Assembly (NCBI GenBank): GCA_022828425.1
Contig: CP094685.1
Location: 1,984,001 to 2,048,000 of the forward strand
Source of the DNA: Candidatus Thiothrix sulfatifontis
GTDB lineage: Bacteria; Pseudomonadota; Gammaproteobacteria; Thiotrichales; Thiotrichaceae
Length of the DNA: 64,000 nt
Reading direction: 5' to 3'
Positions 1 through 13,240 of the stretch are shown here, in pieces; the first letter of the stretch is position 1, and the number at the start of each line of letters is the position of its first letter. The notes under the pieces were generated by a model. It did not search any database. It saw only the letters and a list, made by a program, of their open reading frames with translations, and had not been told where the DNA came from. The translations under genes were made by a program, and so were the position numbers.

Positions 1-365
1 CCGATGGCGCGTGCATCGTGATCGGTAAATGGAGATAAGCCGCGTTTTTCTGCAAAGGCATTGTACAGCGGCATAAAGTCTTCCAGCGCGGCATTCAGAT
101 TGAGGCTGAAATACCGTCCTTGCTCGCAGCGCCGGATTTGATTGCGAGCGTCTTTAGAAAAATTCTGGAAAATAGCGGCTTCATCCGCATTCAAATCGGT
201 CAGCAAGGTGTGCCGGTATTCGGTATAAAACAGCGCTGGTTTTGTTGCTGCGTAGCAATCCATATACGCGGTGGGAAGTAACACATCACGCCAAGTGGGT
301 CGAGTGGTGTGGGCAAAATAGTATTTTTGAATAGGAATGCCATAACGGTAATGTTGAACACGCAT
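1..365 (-). CDS. FemAB/GNAT-like acyltransferase family protein (partial, 3' end off window)
   Basis: I translated this by hand from an ATG at 363-365 on the minus strand. The frame stays open for about 121 codons to the window edge. The protein starts MRVQHYRYGIPIQKYYF and contains a segment NFSKDARNQIRRCEQGRYF. That segment resembles the conserved basic helix in FemAB-type and related GNAT-fold proteins, where a run of R/K follows an N or S. The C-terminal half is missing, so the catalytic part cannot be judged. It is divergent from rpsO, with 108 bp between them. The reading frame is well supported by length and composition; the family call is tentative. Confidence 0.6.
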   Translation of the reverse strand, partial: MRVQHYRYGIPIQKYYFAHTTRPTWRDVLLPTAYMDCYAATKPALFYTEYRHTLLTDLNADEAAIFQNFSKDARNQIRRCEQGRYFSLNLNAALEDFMPLYNAFAEKRGLSPFTDHDARAI

Positions 366-425
366 GATAGTAGCCAATAATTATTTTAGTGTTACGTAAA
401 ACTATACTACATTTAGCCTTATGTG

Positions 426-431
426 TATAAT
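426..431 (+). promoter_or_regulatory. Candidate -10 element of rpsO promoter
   Basis: A perfect TATAAT lies 43 bp upstream of the rpsO start in the divergent intergenic region. No good -35 hexamer sits 16-18 bp upstream (that region reads TATACT), so the assignment rests on the -10 and position alone. Confidence 0.4.
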
Positions 432-473
432 CTGCGCCTTTTTAGCAACCTTTAATCTGGAGCCTAGGCGAAT

Positions 474-743
474 ATGTCTCTGAGTGCAGAAATTAAGGCG
501 GGTGTTGTTGCACAATACCGCCAATCAGACACAGATACCGGGTCCCCGGAAGTGCAAGTTGCGCTATTAACAGCGCGGATTCAGCATCTGACGGACCATT
601 TTGCAACCCACAAACATGACCACCATTCCCGTCGCGGGTTGTTGGCAATGGTCAGCCAGCGCCGTAAGCTGCTGGATTACCTGAAGCGTAAGGATCTGAA
701 TCGCTATCAAGCGCTGATTTCCAGCTTGGGTCTGCGCCGCTAA
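474..743 (+). CDS. rpsO: 30S ribosomal protein S15
   Basis: The 89-residue product is the standard length for S15, a primary 16S rRNA-binding protein of the small-subunit platform. The family signature region [15 protein letters not shown] and the basic stretch [23 protein letters not shown] are visible. GGAG at 459-462 lies 11 bp before the ATG. The gene is followed by a hairpin and then pnp, the usual gammaproteobacterial order. In E. coli S15 represses its own translation through a leader pseudoknot; I did not establish such a structure here. Confidence 0.98.
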   Translation: MSLSAEIKAGVVAQYRQSDTDTGSPEVQVALLTARIQHLTDHFATHKHDHHSRRGLLAMVSQRRKLLDYLKRKDLNRYQALISSLGLRR

Positions 744-760
744 GTCGGGGCAACCACTAC

Positions 761-790
761 AAAACACCGCCATTGTGCGGTGTTTTGTTA
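761..790 (+). terminator. rpsO terminator hairpin
   Basis: A perfect 10-bp stem (AAAACACCGC at 761-770, GCGGTGTTTT at 777-786) with a CATTGT loop lies 17 bp after the rpsO stop. The U-rich tail is short, so read-through into pnp is likely. Confidence 0.7.
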
Positions 791-813
791 TGTACGCACG
801 AATTGTTTACTAT
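785..813 (+). promoter_or_regulatory. Candidate pnp promoter
   Basis: TTGTTA (785-790), a 17-bp spacer and TACTAT (808-813), each matching 4 of 6 consensus positions, lie between the rpsO terminator and the pnp leader stem. The match is weak and overlaps the terminator tail. Confidence 0.25.
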
Positions 814-830
814 TATTTGTCACGCAGGAA

Positions 831-883
831 GGTTGTTGATAAGGGTTTGTACCGTGTTTACTGCCGAACTTTTCTCAACAGCC
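831..883 (+). promoter_or_regulatory. pnp leader stem, possible RNase III/PNPase autoregulatory hairpin
   Basis: GGTTGTTGA at 831-839 pairs with TCAACAGCC at 875-883 (9 bp including one G-U), and the pairing extends imperfectly inward. It sits in the leader of pnp. In E. coli a leader stem cut by RNase III lets PNPase limit its own mRNA. The stem here is seen; the function is inferred from position. Confidence 0.4.
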
Positions 884-934
884 TGCCCGTGAACTTCACT
901 CGCAATAAAACCTATCAAAGGAAATTCCAACGTC

Positions 935-3028
935 ATGGCAAAAATCACCAAGACTTTCCAATACGGCAATAATACCGTCACTATCGAAACCGGCGAAATC
1001 GCCAAACAAGCCACCGCCGCCGTTTTAATTACCATGGACGACACCAGTGTGTTAGTCACTGTCGTTGGCAGTAAAGAAACGGTGCCAGGTCGTGACTTTT
1101 TCCCAATGACCGTGGATTACCAAGAAAAATTCTACGCGGCGGGGCGCATTCCCGGTGGTTTCTTTAAACGTGAAGCGCGTGCTACCGAAGAAGAAACACT
1201 AATTGCACGTTTGATTGACCGTCCGTTGCGCCCGTTGTTCCCGGAAGGCTTTACCCACGAAGTGCAATTGATTGCCACCGTGGTTTCCATGAATCCATCC
1301 GTCAGCGCGGACATTCCGGCATTGTTGGGGGCTTCAGCGGTGATGGCGCTGTCCGGTATGCCATTCCAAGGCCCGATGGGTGCGGCGCGGGTTGGCTACC
1401 GTGATGGCGGCTATTTGCTGAATCCATCTAAGGAAGAACTGGAAACATCCGAGTTGGATTTGGTTATCGCCGGTACTGACTGTGCAGTGCTGATGGTGGA
1501 ATCTGAAGCGAAAGAACTCAGCGAAGACGTGATGCTGGGCGCGGTGATGTTTGGTCATGAACAAATGCAAGTTGCTATCCAAGCCATCAAAGAATTGGCG
1601 GCAGAAGTTGCTACTCCCGCGTGGGATTGGACGGCACCAGTGGCAAACACTGCACTGGCAGATGCCGTGGAAGCAGCTTGTTCGGCTGATCTGGTTGAAG
1701 CTTTCCAAATTGCCGACAAGCAAGCGCGTTATGCGCGTATCCACGACGTGCAAGGCGCATTGGTTGAGAAACTGGCAGCGAAAGAAGGCGAGACAGGTTT
1801 CTCTGCTGACGACATCAAAGGTGAATTCAAAAACGCTGAAAAGAAAGTCGTGCGCGGTAGTATTTTGGATGGCAAACCGCGTATCGACGGTCGTGCGCTG
1901 GATAGCGTGCGTCAAATTACCGTCCGCGTGGGTGTATTGCCGCGTGCTCACGGTTCCGCGCTGTTTACCCGTGGTGAAACGCAGGCGTTGGTTGTGACCA
2001 CGTTGGGGACAGAACGCGATGCACAGGTGATTGATGCGATTACCGGCGAATACAAAGACAACTTCCTGTTTAACTACAACTTCCCGCCGTACAGTGTCGG
2101 TGAAACCGGGCGTTTCGGTTCACCCAAGCGGCGTGAAATTGGTCACGGGCGTTTGGCTAAACGCGGCGTGAAAGCGATGGTGCCTAACCTTGATGATTTC
2201 CCGTACACCATTCGTTGCGTGTCTGAGATCACCGAATCCAACGGTTCTAGCTCCATGGCGAGCGTGTGCGGCAGTTCCTTGGCGATGATGGATGCGGGCG
2301 TACCCTTGAAAGCGCCAGTCGCGGGTATCGCCATGGGCTTGATCAAAGAAGGTGAGCGTTTTGCGGTATTGTCCGACATCCTCGGCGACGAAGATCACCT
2401 CGGTGATATGGACTTTAAAGTAGCGGGTTCTGCTGACGGTATCACCGCGCTGCAAATGGACATCAAGATCACCGGCATTACCAAAGAAATCATGCAGCAA
2501 GCGCTGGTGCAAGCCAAAGCAGGCCGTTTGTACATCTTGGGTGAAATGGCGAAAGGTTTGGAAGCACCGCGTGATGAAGTGTCTGAATACGCACCGCGTT
2601 ATGTCACCATGAAAATCAACCCGGACAAAATCCGCGAAGTCATCGGTAAAGGTGGCGAAACCATCCGTGGTATTACCGCTGCGACCGGCGCAAGCGTTGA
2701 CATTAATGACGAAGGTTTCATCAAGATTGCGGCAATTGATGCGAAAGCGGCTTACGAAGCCCGCAGCATGATCGAAGCGATTACTGCCGAAGTGGAACTG
2801 AACAAGGTTTACACGGGTAAAGTCGTGCGCTTGATGGACTTCGGTGCATTTGTCACCATTCTGCCGGGCAAAGACGGGTTGCTGCACATTTCACAAATCA
2901 GCGATGAGCGCGTCGAGCGCGTGACCGATTTCGTCAACGAAGGCGATGTGGTTAAAGTCAAAGTCATCGAAATCGACCGCCAAGGTCGGATGCGCTTGAG
3001 CATGAAAGCCGTGGGCGAAGGCGAGTAA
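935..3028 (+). CDS. pnp: Polyribonucleotide nucleotidyltransferase (PNPase)
   Basis: This 697-residue protein is the phosphorolytic 3'-5' exoribonuclease of the degradosome. The order is canonical: RNase PH-like domain 1 (about 10-145), a helical domain, RNase PH-like domain 2 with the catalytic [15 protein letters not shown] region, a KH domain with the GXXG loop IGKGGE at 570-575, and an S1 domain from about 620 with DFGAFV. The length fits the family (about 700). AAAGGAAA lies upstream of the ATG. It follows rpsO by 191 bp that hold a terminator and a leader stem, suggesting both read-through and independent expression. Confidence 0.98.
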   Translation: MAKITKTFQYGNNTVTIETGEIAKQATAAVLITMDDTSVLVTVVGSKETVPGRDFFPMTVDYQEKFYAAGRIPGGFFKREARATEEETLIARLIDRPLRPLFPEGFTHEVQLIATVVSMNPSVSADIPALLGASAVMALSGMPFQGPMGAARVGYRDGGYLLNPSKEELETSELDLVIAGTDCAVLMVESEAKELSEDVMLGAVMFGHEQMQVAIQAIKELAAEVATPAWDWTAPVANTALADAVEAACSADLVEAFQIADKQARYARIHDVQGALVEKLAAKEGETGFSADDIKGEFKNAEKKVVRGSILDGKPRIDGRALDSVRQITVRVGVLPRAHGSALFTRGETQALVVTTLGTERDAQVIDAITGEYKDNFLFNYNFPPYSVGETGRFGSPKRREIGHGRLAKRGVKAMVPNLDDFPYTIRCVSEITESNGSSSMASVCGSSLAMMDAGVPLKAPVAGIAMGLIKEGERFAVLSDILGDEDHLGDMDFKVAGSADGITALQMDIKITGITKEIMQQALVQAKAGRLYILGEMAKGLEAPRDEVSEYAPRYVTMKINPDKIREVIGKGGETIRGITAATGASVDINDEGFIKIAAIDAKAAYEARSMIEAITAEVELNKVYTGKVVRLMDFGAFVTILPGKDGLLHISQISDERVERVTDFVNEGDVVKVKVIEIDRQGRMRLSMKAVGEGE

Positions 3029-3053
3029 GATTTTTCCTTTCCTCCGATGTTAG

Positions 3054-3082
3054 CAAAAGACCCTACGGGGTCTTTTGTTTTT
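3054..3082 (+). terminator. pnp intrinsic terminator
   Basis: CAAAAGACCC (3054-3063), TACG loop, GGGTCTTTTG (3068-3077), then five T. This is a strong Rho-independent terminator that separates pnp from the sucB regulatory region. Confidence 0.9.
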
Positions 3083-3084
3083 GG

Positions 3085-3098
3085 TGTCGACAATATTG
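3085..3098. promoter_or_regulatory. TGTCGACA operator 1 upstream of sucB
   Basis: TGTCGACAATATTG. It is the first of two copies of a 20-bp identical direct repeat (3084-3103 and 3146-3165) centred on an 8-bp perfect palindrome. See the sucB and pckA operator findings. Confidence 0.6.
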
Positions 3099-3146
3099 TG
3101 TTTATGTTATTATTTAGCGGTGTTTTTAACGCAAACACATGCAATG

Positions 3147-3160
3147 TGTCGACAATATTG
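3147..3160. promoter_or_regulatory. TGTCGACA operator 2, just upstream of the sucB -35
   Basis: TGTCGACAATATTG, identical to operator 1 and 62 bp downstream of it, about six helical turns. It ends 10 bp before the -35 hexamer. Confidence 0.65.
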
Positions 3161-3170
3161 TGTTTTTTGA

Positions 3171-3199
3171 TTGACCTTTCGTACTAAAAGCCCTATAAT
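3171..3199 (+). promoter_or_regulatory. sucB sigma70 promoter
   Basis: TTGACC (3171-3176), 17-bp spacer, perfect TATAAT (3194-3199). This is the best sigma70 promoter in the window. Operator 3 overlaps the last base of the -10, so a protein bound there should block RNA polymerase. Confidence 0.8.
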
Positions 3200-3208
3200 G
3201 TCGACAAT
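3197..3208. promoter_or_regulatory. TGTCGACA operator 3, overlapping the sucB -10
   Basis: AATGTCGACAAT is a perfect 8-bp palindrome with AAT flanks. It begins inside the TATAAT of the sucB promoter, the classic position for a repressor site. Confidence 0.65.
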
Positions 3209-3243
3209 TTCTAAGATTAGTAGAATAGTAAGGATGTGTGCAG

Positions 3244-5924
<2,681 letters not shown>

Positions 5925-5949
5925 GCCACACCGTTAACCCCTACGCTTT

Positions 5950-5985
5950 AACGCCACGGTCTGCTGCACGCAGATGCGTGGCGTT
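5950..5985 (+). terminator. Hairpin between lpdA and sucC
   Basis: AACGCCACG (5950-5958) pairs with CGTGGCGTT (5977-5985), enclosing a second short stem (CTGC/GCAG). The T-run after it is poor, so it may attenuate or protect the mRNA rather than stop transcription fully. Confidence 0.45.
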
Positions 5986-6037
5986 TGTACGATTATAACC
6001 CGCGTTTTCGCGGTGAACTACCAAAGGAAGACTGAGG

Positions 6038-7207
6038 ATGAATTTACACGAATATCAGGCCAAAGCGGTTTTTAGCCAATACGGTATGCCTGTACCCACT
6101 GGCAAAATCGCCTCCACAGCGGCTGAAGCCGAAGCAGCAGCGGCTTCTCTAAGCACTGCGACGGTGGTAGTCAAGGCGCAAGTCCACGCGGGTGGACGTG
6201 GCAAAGCCGGTGGCGTGAAACTGGTTAAGACTCCGGCAGAAGCGGGTACATTTGCTGCCAGCTTGCTGGGTACAAACCTGGTCACATACCAGACCGACAA
6301 ACACGGTCAACCCGTCAACACCATTTTGGTGGAAGAAACCTGCAATATTGCCCGCGAACTGTACCTCGGCGCAGTGTTGGATCGTTCCAGCCGCCGCATC
6401 GTGATCATGGCTTCCACCGAAGGCGGCATGGAAATCGAGAAGGTTGCGCACGAAACCCCGGAAAAAATCCTCAAAGTGCAGGTTGATCCGCTGGTTGGCG
6501 TGATGCCGTACCAAGGCCGTGAACTCGCATTCGGCTTAGGCTTGCAAGGCGCACAGATTGGGCAATTCACCAAGTTGCTGGTCGGCTTGGGCAAAATGTT
6601 CAAGGAAAAAGACCTGTCCCTGGTCGAAATCAACCCACTGGTAGTCACGGCTGAAGGCAACTTGTTGTGTCTTGACGGCAAAGTGAATGTGGACAGCAAC
6701 GCGCTCTACCGCCAGCCTGAACTGGTAGCGATGCGTGACAAATCCCAAGAAGATGCGCGTGAGCTGGAAGCAGACGAATGGGAACTGAACTACGTCGCAC
6801 TCGAAGGCAATATCGGTTGCATGGTCAACGGCGCAGGCTTGGCAATGGCGACGATGGACATTATCAAACTGTCCGGCGGTCAACCGGCCAACTTCCTCGA
6901 CGTAGGCGGTGGTGCAACGGCTGAACGGGTAGCGGCAGCTTTCAAGATCATTCTGTCCGACGCTGCGGTTAAAGGCATTCTGATTAATATCTTCGGTGGC
7001 ATTGTGCGTTGCGATTTGATTGCCGAAGGGATTATCAAAGCGGTGCAAGAAGTGAACGTTTCTGTCCCTGTTGTAGTGCGTTTGGAAGGCAATAATGCCG
7101 AAAAAGGTGCTGAATTGCTGACTAATAGCGGCTTGGCTGTGATTGCTGCAAGCGATCTTGGCGATGCTGCCCTGAAAATCGTTGCTGCCGTAGGAGATGC
7201 CGCATGA
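6038..7207 (+). CDS. sucC: Succinyl-CoA synthetase beta subunit
   Basis: The 389-residue ATP-grasp subunit works with SucD to make ATP or GTP from succinyl-CoA in the TCA cycle. Visible are the N-terminal MNLHEYQAK start, the nucleotide-loop [14 protein letters not shown], and the C-terminal subunit-interface motifs FLDVGGGAT and [10 protein letters not shown]. Length equals the family norm (388-390). The start follows AAAGGAAG by a normal distance. Its stop overlaps the sucD start by 4 bp (ATGA), so translation is coupled. Confidence 0.98.
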   Translation: MNLHEYQAKAVFSQYGMPVPTGKIASTAAEAEAAAASLSTATVVVKAQVHAGGRGKAGGVKLVKTPAEAGTFAASLLGTNLVTYQTDKHGQPVNTILVEETCNIARELYLGAVLDRSSRRIVIMASTEGGMEIEKVAHETPEKILKVQVDPLVGVMPYQGRELAFGLGLQGAQIGQFTKLLVGLGKMFKEKDLSLVEINPLVVTAEGNLLCLDGKVNVDSNALYRQPELVAMRDKSQEDARELEADEWELNYVALEGNIGCMVNGAGLAMATMDIIKLSGGQPANFLDVGGGATAERVAAAFKIILSDAAVKGILINIFGGIVRCDLIAEGIIKAVQEVNVSVPVVVRLEGNNAEKGAELLTNSGLAVIAASDLGDAALKIVAAVGDAA

Positions 7208-8079
7208 GCGTATTAATCAACAAAGACACCAAAGTCATCTGCCAAGGTTTCACCGGCAAGCAAGGGACTTTCCACTCTGAGCAAGCGATTGCTTACGGCA
7301 CCAACATGGTCGGCGGGATTACACCGGGTAAAGGCGGCACAACGCATTTAGGTTTGCCGGTGTTCAATACCGTGCGCGAAGCGGTGGAAGCGACAGGCGC
7401 GGATGCCAGCGTGATCTACGTTCCGGCAGCATTCTGCAAAGATTCGATTATTGAAGCGGCCTACGCCGGTATTAAGCTGATCGTGTGTATTACCGAAGGC
7501 ATTCCGGCACTGGATATGCTGGATGCGAAAGTGGTGGTGGATAGCCTTGGCGTGCGTCTGATTGGCCCCAACTGCCCCGGCATTATTACACCGGGCGAAT
7601 GCAAAATCGGCATTATGCCGGGTCACATCCACAAACCTGGCAGTGTCGGTATCGTGTCACGTTCCGGCACGCTGACTTACGAAGCGGTCAAGCAAACCAA
7701 CGAATGGGGTCAAAGCACCTGTATCGGTATTGGTGGCGACCCGATTCCGGGCACAAGCTTCATTGATGCGCTGACCTTGTTCCAGGCTGACCCACAAACC
7801 GAAGTCATTTTGATGTGCGGCGAAATCGGCGGTTCAGCGGAAGAAGAAGCGGCGGAATTCATTAAAGCCAACGTAACCAAGCCAGTGGTTTCCTACATTG
7901 CAGGCGTGACTGCACCCAAGGGTAAGCGCATGGGTCATGCTGGTGCGATTATTGCAGGCGGGAAAGGTACGGCTCAGGAAAAGTATGCTGCACTGCAACA
8001 AGCGGGCGTGTATACTGTTCAGTCTCCGGCTGAACTAGGAAAGGGCGTTGCTGCTGCATTCGCAGCCCTGCAAAGATAA
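7204..8079 (+). CDS. sucD: Succinyl-CoA synthetase alpha subunit
   Basis: This 291-residue subunit binds CoA and carries the phosphohistidine intermediate. The CoA-binding region [18 protein letters not shown] is at the N-terminus, the [11 protein letters not shown] segment is in the middle, and the active histidine H245 is in [10 protein letters not shown]. Length is near the usual 289. It overlaps sucC by 4 bp, and gltA begins 28 bp after it. Confidence 0.98.
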   Translation: MSVLINKDTKVICQGFTGKQGTFHSEQAIAYGTNMVGGITPGKGGTTHLGLPVFNTVREAVEATGADASVIYVPAAFCKDSIIEAAYAGIKLIVCITEGIPALDMLDAKVVVDSLGVRLIGPNCPGIITPGECKIGIMPGHIHKPGSVGIVSRSGTLTYEAVKQTNEWGQSTCIGIGGDPIPGTSFIDALTLFQADPQTEVILMCGEIGGSAEEEAAEFIKANVTKPVVSYIAGVTAPKGKRMGHAGAIIAGGKGTAQEKYAALQQAGVYTVQSPAELGKGVAAAFAALQR

Positions 8080-8107
8080 GTATTCGTTAATTTTTTGGAG
8101 TGCCTGC

Positions 8108-9412
8108 ATGACCAAACAAACTGTCACCATCATTGATAACGCTACCGGCAAACAGGTTGAGCTGGACGTGCTTCAGCCTAGCATCGGGGTCAAAACCATT
8201 GACATCCGCAAACTGTACAAGGAGCTGGGGTATTTCACCTATGACCCCGGTTTTATGTCAACGGCGAGTTGTTCCAGTGAAATCACCTATTTGGATGGGG
8301 ATGCAGGCACGCTGCTCTACCGTGGTTATCCGATTGAGCAGTTGGCAGAACACAGCAGCTTTTTGGAAGTCTGCTATTTGCTGCTGAATAAAACTTTACC
8401 CACCAAGCAAGCGTTGGCGGATTTTGAGTACATGATCTCGCGCCACACCATGTTGCATGATCAAGTGCAGTATTTCTTCCGGGGTTTCCGCCGTGATGCG
8501 CATCCGATGGCAACCGTGGTGGGGGTCGTGGGGGCGTTGTCGGCGTTTTACCACGATGACATGAACATCCATGACCCAGAACAACGTAAGCGTTCCGCGC
8601 ACCGTTTGATTGCGAAAATGCCGACGATTGCGGCGTGGAGCTACCGTTATTCGGTTGGCTTGCCGTTTGTTTACCCGCGCAATGATTTGTCGTATGCGGC
8701 AGATTTTTTGCACCTAATGTTCTCCGTGCCGACCGAGCCTTACATCCCTGACCCGTTGCACGTGAAAGCGTTGGAAGTCATTATGATTTTGCACGCTGAC
8801 CATGAGCAAAATGCATCCACGTCTACAGTGCGTTTGGCGGGCAGTTCGGAAGCGAATCCGTTTGCAGCGGTGGCGGCGGGGATTGCGTCGTTGTGGGGGC
8901 CTGCGCACGGTGGGGCTAATGAGGCGGTGATTACCATGTTGCGTGACATGGAAAAATCCGGCTTGCCATTGTCGCATTGGGTAGAACGCGCCAAAGACAA
9001 AAATGACCGTTTCCGTTTGATGGGTTTCGGGCATCGCGTGTATAAAAACTATGACCCACGCGCGCGGATTATCCGCGAATTGGCGAATGAGATTCTGGAT
9101 CGTTTGCCCGCCAATGACCCGAACCAACGGTTGTTTGCGATTGCGCGTGAGCTGGAACACGTGGCATTGAACGATGAGTATTTCAAAGCGCGTAACCTGT
9201 ACCCGAACGTCGATTTCTATTCCGGTGTTATATTCCTGAGCATGGGGATTCCGGTCAGCATGTTTACGGTGATGTTTGCGCTGGCACGTACCATCGGCTG
9301 GATTTCGCAGTGGGATGAAATGATGGGTGATGAGGAGTCGCGCATCGGCCGTCCACGCCAGTTGTACATGGGTGCGGAAAGCCGCGATTATGTTCCAGTG
9401 GATGAAAGATAA
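8108..9412 (+). CDS. gltA: Citrate synthase (type II)
   Basis: 434 residues, the length of the hexameric NADH-sensitive bacterial type. It condenses acetyl-CoA with oxaloacetate at the entry of the TCA cycle. The catalytic triad is in place: H267 ([11 protein letters not shown]), H309 ([13 protein letters not shown]) and D369 (PNVDFYSG). The N-terminal small beta-domain ([22 protein letters not shown]) is present. GGAG at 8097-8100 is 7 bp before the ATG at 8108; a longer frame from 8048 runs into sucD and is rejected. It lies between sucD and acnB in one block. Confidence 0.97.
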   Translation: MTKQTVTIIDNATGKQVELDVLQPSIGVKTIDIRKLYKELGYFTYDPGFMSTASCSSEITYLDGDAGTLLYRGYPIEQLAEHSSFLEVCYLLLNKTLPTKQALADFEYMISRHTMLHDQVQYFFRGFRRDAHPMATVVGVVGALSAFYHDDMNIHDPEQRKRSAHRLIAKMPTIAAWSYRYSVGLPFVYPRNDLSYAADFLHLMFSVPTEPYIPDPLHVKALEVIMILHADHEQNASTSTVRLAGSSEANPFAAVAAGIASLWGPAHGGANEAVITMLRDMEKSGLPLSHWVERAKDKNDRFRLMGFGHRVYKNYDPRARIIRELANEILDRLPANDPNQRLFAIARELEHVALNDEYFKARNLYPNVDFYSGVIFLSMGIPVSMFTVMFALARTIGWISQWDEMMGDEESRIGRPRQLYMGAESRDYVPVDER

Positions 9413-9440
9413 GTTTTGTTGTTTTGAGGAGATTGATTGA

Positions 9441-12044
9441 ATGTTGCAAGAATATCGCCAACACGTTGCCGAACGCGCCGCTCAAGGCATCCCGCCGAAG
9501 CCATTGGATGCGGCACAAACCGCTGCACTGGTTGATTTGCTGAAAAACCCTCCGGCGGGCGAAGAAGCCTTTCTGGTTGATTTGCTGGAAAACCGTGTTC
9601 CGGCGGGTGTAGACGAAGCCGCTTATGTGAAAGCCGGTTTCCTTGCTGCCGTTGTCACGGGTGCAACCACTTGTGCATTGATTAGCCCGGTGCGTGCGGT
9701 CGAAGTTCTCGGCATGATGTTGGGTGGTTACAACGTGCAACCGTTGATTGCTGCGCTGGATGTGCCTGCAACGGCGGACGCAGCAGCTACAGCCTTGTCA
9801 CACACCTTGCTGATGTTTGATGCATTCCATGATGTAGAAGCCAAAGCGAAAGCGGGCAATGCGTCTGCACAAAAAGTCATGGAATCTTGGGCAGCAGGCG
9901 AGTGGTTTACATCTAAGCCTGAAGTGGCTGAGAAAATCACCGTTACCGTTTTCAAAGTTCCCGGCGAAACCAATACTGACGACTTGTCGCCTGCACCGGA
10001 TGCGTGGTCACGCCCTGACATCCCACTCCATGCTAACGCGATGCTGAAAATGGCGCGTGATGGTATCGAGCCAGAAGTCCAAGGCAGCGTCGGCCCTTTG
10101 AAGCAAATCGAAGCGGTGAAAGCGAAAGGCTTCCCAGTGGCTTACGTCGGTGACGTGGTGGGTACGGGTTCTTCGCGCAAGTCTGCCACCAACTCCGTGC
10201 TGTGGTTCTTTGGCGACGATATGCCGGGGATTCCGAACAAGCGCGTGGGCGGTTACTGCTTTGGTAGCAAAATTGCGCCGATCTTCTTCAATACGATGGA
10301 AGATTCTGGGTCGCTGCCGATTGAAATGGATGTTGCCCAAATGAACATGGGTGACGTGGTTGATGTTTATCCGTATGAGGGCGTTGCCAAGCGTCATGGT
10401 ACGGATGAAGTTATTTCCACCTTCAGCCTGAAAACCCAAGTGTTGTTGGATGAAGCGCGTGCGGGTGGTCGTATCAATTTGATCATCGGGCGTGGTTTGA
10501 CGGCTAAGGCGCGTGAGTCACTGGGGCTGCCGCCGGTTGATTTGTTCCGCACGCCTGAGCAGCCTGCTGACACGGGTAAAGGTTTTACACTGGCGCAAAA
10601 AATGGTCGGTAAGGCTTGCGGCATGACGGGTGTACGCCCCGGTATGTATTGCGAACCGAAAATGACGACGGTGGGTTCACAAGATACTACTGGCCCGATG
10701 ACGCGGGACGAGCTGAAAGACTTGGCTTGCTTGGGCTTCTCGGCGGATTTGGTGATGCAGTCTTTCTGCCATACGGCGGCTTACCCTAAGCCGGTTGACG
10801 TGGTAACGCACCACACGTTGCCTGATTTCATCATGACTCGTGGCGGTGTGTCGTTGCGCCCCGGTGACGGTGTTATCCACTCGTGGTTGAACCGGATGTT
10901 GTTGCCGGATACCGTGGGTACGGGCGGTGACTCGCATACCCGTTTCCCGATTGGTATTTCCTTCCCGGCGGGTTCGGGTCTGGTGGCGTTTGCTGCTGCT
11001 ACTGGCGTTATGCCATTGGATATGCCGGAATCGGTGTTGGTACGTTTCACCGGCACAATGCAACCGGGTATCACGTTGCGTGACCTCGTTCATGCCATTC
11101 CACACCAAGCGATCAAAGAAGGCTTGCTGACGGTGGAAAAGAAGGGCAAGAAGAACGTGTTCAACGGCACGGTGCTGGAAATCGAAGGGTTGGATCACCT
11201 GACGGTTGAACAGGCGTTTGAGTTGTCGGATGCGTCGGCGGAACGTTCGGCGGCGGGTTGTACGGTTGCGTTGTCGGAAGCATCGGTTGCGGAATACCTG
11301 CGTTCTAACATCGTGATGTTGAAGTGGATGTTGGTGGAAGGTTATGGCGATCCGCGCACCATCGAGCGTCGCATTAAGGGCATGGAAGCATGGTTGGCGA
11401 ACCCTAGCCTGATGCGTGCGGATGCGGATGCGGAATACTCGGCGGTGATCGAAATCAATATGGATGAGATCAAAGAGCCTATCTTGTGTGCGCCGAATGA
11501 CCCGGATGATGCGCGTTTGTTGTCAGAAGTCGCTGGTCGCAAGATTGATGAAGTCTTCATCGGTTCGTGCATGACCAACATCGGTCACTTCCGTGCGGCG
11601 GGTAAGTTGCTGGATGCGACGACTGCGCAAATCCCGACTCGTATGTGGATTACGCCACCAACCAAGATGGATGCTTCGCAGTTGAGTGACGAAGGTTACT
11701 ACAACATCTTCGGGCGTGCGGGTGCGCGGATGGAAATGCCGGGTTGTTCATTGTGCATGGGGAATCAGGCGCGTATTGCGGAAAATTCCACTGCTGTGTC
11801 TACGTCTACCCGTAACTTCCCGAACCGTTTGGGTACTGGCGCGGATGTGTTCTTGGCTTCGGCGGAACTGGCTTCTGTGGCGGCGATCATGGGCAAATTG
11901 CCTACGGTTGCGGAGTACATGGAGTACGCGAAGAAGATTGATAGCATGGCGGGTGATATTTACCGTTATTTGAACTTCGATAAGATGGAGCATTATCAGA
12001 AGGCGGCGCAGAAGGTTGTGCCGATTCCGGTAGTGGCGGGGTAA
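9441..12044 (+). CDS. acnB: Aconitate hydratase B
   Basis: The 867-residue [4Fe-4S] enzyme isomerises citrate to isocitrate; the family length is about 865. The AcnB domain order is seen: an N-terminal HEAT-like domain, then the swivel domain with [11 protein letters not shown], then the three aconitase core domains. The cluster ligands fall at C710 ([10 protein letters not shown]), C769 and C772 (CSLCMGNQ), the same numbers as in E. coli AcnB. It ends the carbon block and is closed by a strong terminator. AcnB proteins in other species can act as iron-responsive RNA-binding regulators; nothing here tests that. Confidence 0.98.
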   Translation: MLQEYRQHVAERAAQGIPPKPLDAAQTAALVDLLKNPPAGEEAFLVDLLENRVPAGVDEAAYVKAGFLAAVVTGATTCALISPVRAVEVLGMMLGGYNVQPLIAALDVPATADAAATALSHTLLMFDAFHDVEAKAKAGNASAQKVMESWAAGEWFTSKPEVAEKITVTVFKVPGETNTDDLSPAPDAWSRPDIPLHANAMLKMARDGIEPEVQGSVGPLKQIEAVKAKGFPVAYVGDVVGTGSSRKSATNSVLWFFGDDMPGIPNKRVGGYCFGSKIAPIFFNTMEDSGSLPIEMDVAQMNMGDVVDVYPYEGVAKRHGTDEVISTFSLKTQVLLDEARAGGRINLIIGRGLTAKARESLGLPPVDLFRTPEQPADTGKGFTLAQKMVGKACGMTGVRPGMYCEPKMTTVGSQDTTGPMTRDELKDLACLGFSADLVMQSFCHTAAYPKPVDVVTHHTLPDFIMTRGGVSLRPGDGVIHSWLNRMLLPDTVGTGGDSHTRFPIGISFPAGSGLVAFAAATGVMPLDMPESVLVRFTGTMQPGITLRDLVHAIPHQAIKEGLLTVEKKGKKNVFNGTVLEIEGLDHLTVEQAFELSDASAERSAAGCTVALSEASVAEYLRSNIVMLKWMLVEGYGDPRTIERRIKGMEAWLANPSLMRADADAEYSAVIEINMDEIKEPILCAPNDPDDARLLSEVAGRKIDEVFIGSCMTNIGHFRAAGKLLDATTAQIPTRMWITPPTKMDASQLSDEGYYNIFGRAGARMEMPGCSLCMGNQARIAENSTAVSTSTRNFPNRLGTGADVFLASAELASVAAIMGKLPTVAEYMEYAKKIDSMAGDIYRYLNFDKMEHYQKAAQKVVPIPVVAG

Positions 12045-12060
12045 CACCCACTCTCTGTAA

Positions 12061-12086
12061 AAAAGCCCCGCATTGTCGGGGCTTTT
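12061..12086. terminator. Bidirectional terminator, acnB / MoxR ATPase
   Basis: AAAAGCCCCG (12061-12070), CATTGT loop, CGGGGCTTTT (12077-12086). T-runs follow the stem in both directions, so it serves convergent acnB and the minus-strand ATPase gene. Confidence 0.9.
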
Positions 12087-12100
12087 TTCTACAACATCGT

Positions 12101-13144
12101 TTAATCGTACAACATAATATCGCCAATCGACTGCGCCCACTGCGCAAATGCGGGAATCCCAAAAATCTCATCACCCACAGCGCGGAGCATATCCGACACC
12201 AACATCACGCCCATTTCTTTCAGCGGAAATGCCTTGGCGTAATTGAGAATATGCCCATAAGTTTCCGCCGCTTCTGGCGTACCTTTTGCGCGAATCGCCC
12301 TCCCTACCAGCGATGAAGCCACTGCGTATTGCAAATCCACTTCTTTGGGCGCTTTAACATCTTCACCGCGTAAAATTGCATCCAAATCCGGCATTTGATC
12401 GAGGCTATCCACAAAGGCTTTCAATTCAATCCCCGCCGCTGGCCCGACACAGGCTTGCAAGGTTCCCAACAATAAATTGGGGGAATTGCCAAATTTCTGC
12501 AAGGCGCGGTGCGCAAATTCCCACGAACGCGGGGTAGGGAAGGCGACCGGATTGTGTGCCGGATCAAAGTTAAACAATTGTTCGGGGCGAAAGCGCAAAA
12601 AGCCGATAATGCGTTCGTCGATGTGGTGCTTGTATGCCCAGGCTACCCAGTCATCCAGATTCAAATCGACTTCAAAGTGTGAAAAGCGGTTGGCTAAGGG
12701 GGCGGGCATGGTGTAAGTCACGCCTCGGTCGCCTTGGCGATTGCCTGCGGCAAAGATTGCCCAGCCATCCGGTACGCGGTAATCACCTAGTCGGCGGTCT
12801 AAAATCAACTGATACGCGGCGGCGGATACACTTGGCACGGCGGAGGTGATTTCATCCAGAAACAAAATACCCATTGCCCCGTGGCGTTCTTCATCCGGTA
12901 GCATGGAGGGAATCGCCCATTCCACCAGTTCCTTGTCACGGAAAGGAATGCCGCGCAAATCGCTGGGTTCCATTTGTGACAAGCGCACATCAATCACCGG
13001 CGCACCGTGGCGAACCCCGACTTGTGCCACAATTTGCGACTTGCCTACACCCGGCGGCCCCCACAACATTACGGGGGTATGATGACCTTCTAACGTGCCG
13101 AGAAACTCTTTGTCGAGGATGGAACTGAGTGAAGCTGGGCGCAT
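12101..13144 (-). CDS. MoxR-like AAA+ ATPase
   Basis: A 347-residue AAA+ protein of the MoxR/AAA_5 type. Walker A is GPPGVGKSQ near residue 30, Walker B is ILFLDEIT, and sensor 1 is likely in [11 protein letters not shown]-terminal lid follows ([13 protein letters not shown]). MoxR ATPases usually act with a von Willebrand A-domain protein as a metal-insertion or remodelling chaperone, but no VWA gene is adjacent. I chose the ATG at 13144 because AGGA lies 6 bp upstream; the frame extends to 13189 without support. Divergent from smpB. Confidence 0.85.
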   Translation of the reverse strand: MRPASLSSILDKEFLGTLEGHHTPVMLWGPPGVGKSQIVAQVGVRHGAPVIDVRLSQMEPSDLRGIPFRDKELVEWAIPSMLPDEERHGAMGILFLDEITSAVPSVSAAAYQLILDRRLGDYRVPDGWAIFAAGNRQGDRGVTYTMPAPLANRFSHFEVDLNLDDWVAWAYKHHIDERIIGFLRFRPEQLFNFDPAHNPVAFPTPRSWEFAHRALQKFGNSPNLLLGTLQACVGPAAGIELKAFVDSLDQMPDLDAILRGEDVKAPKEVDLQYAVASSLVGRAIRAKGTPEAAETYGHILNYAKAFPLKEMGVMLVSDMLRAVGDEIFGIPAFAQWAQSIGDIMLYD

Positions 13145-13240
13145 GGGGAATCCTGTAGTATTGTCACAAAGCACTTGATGATACGGCAAACCCGCGTATC
13201 ATTTCATGTTTCCTTAACTTGCATGGCGATTATTACCCTC

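Noticed and set aside
775-972. Small ORF between rpsO and pnp
   Set aside because: It overlaps the terminator, the leader stem and the pnp start, and has no ribosome site.
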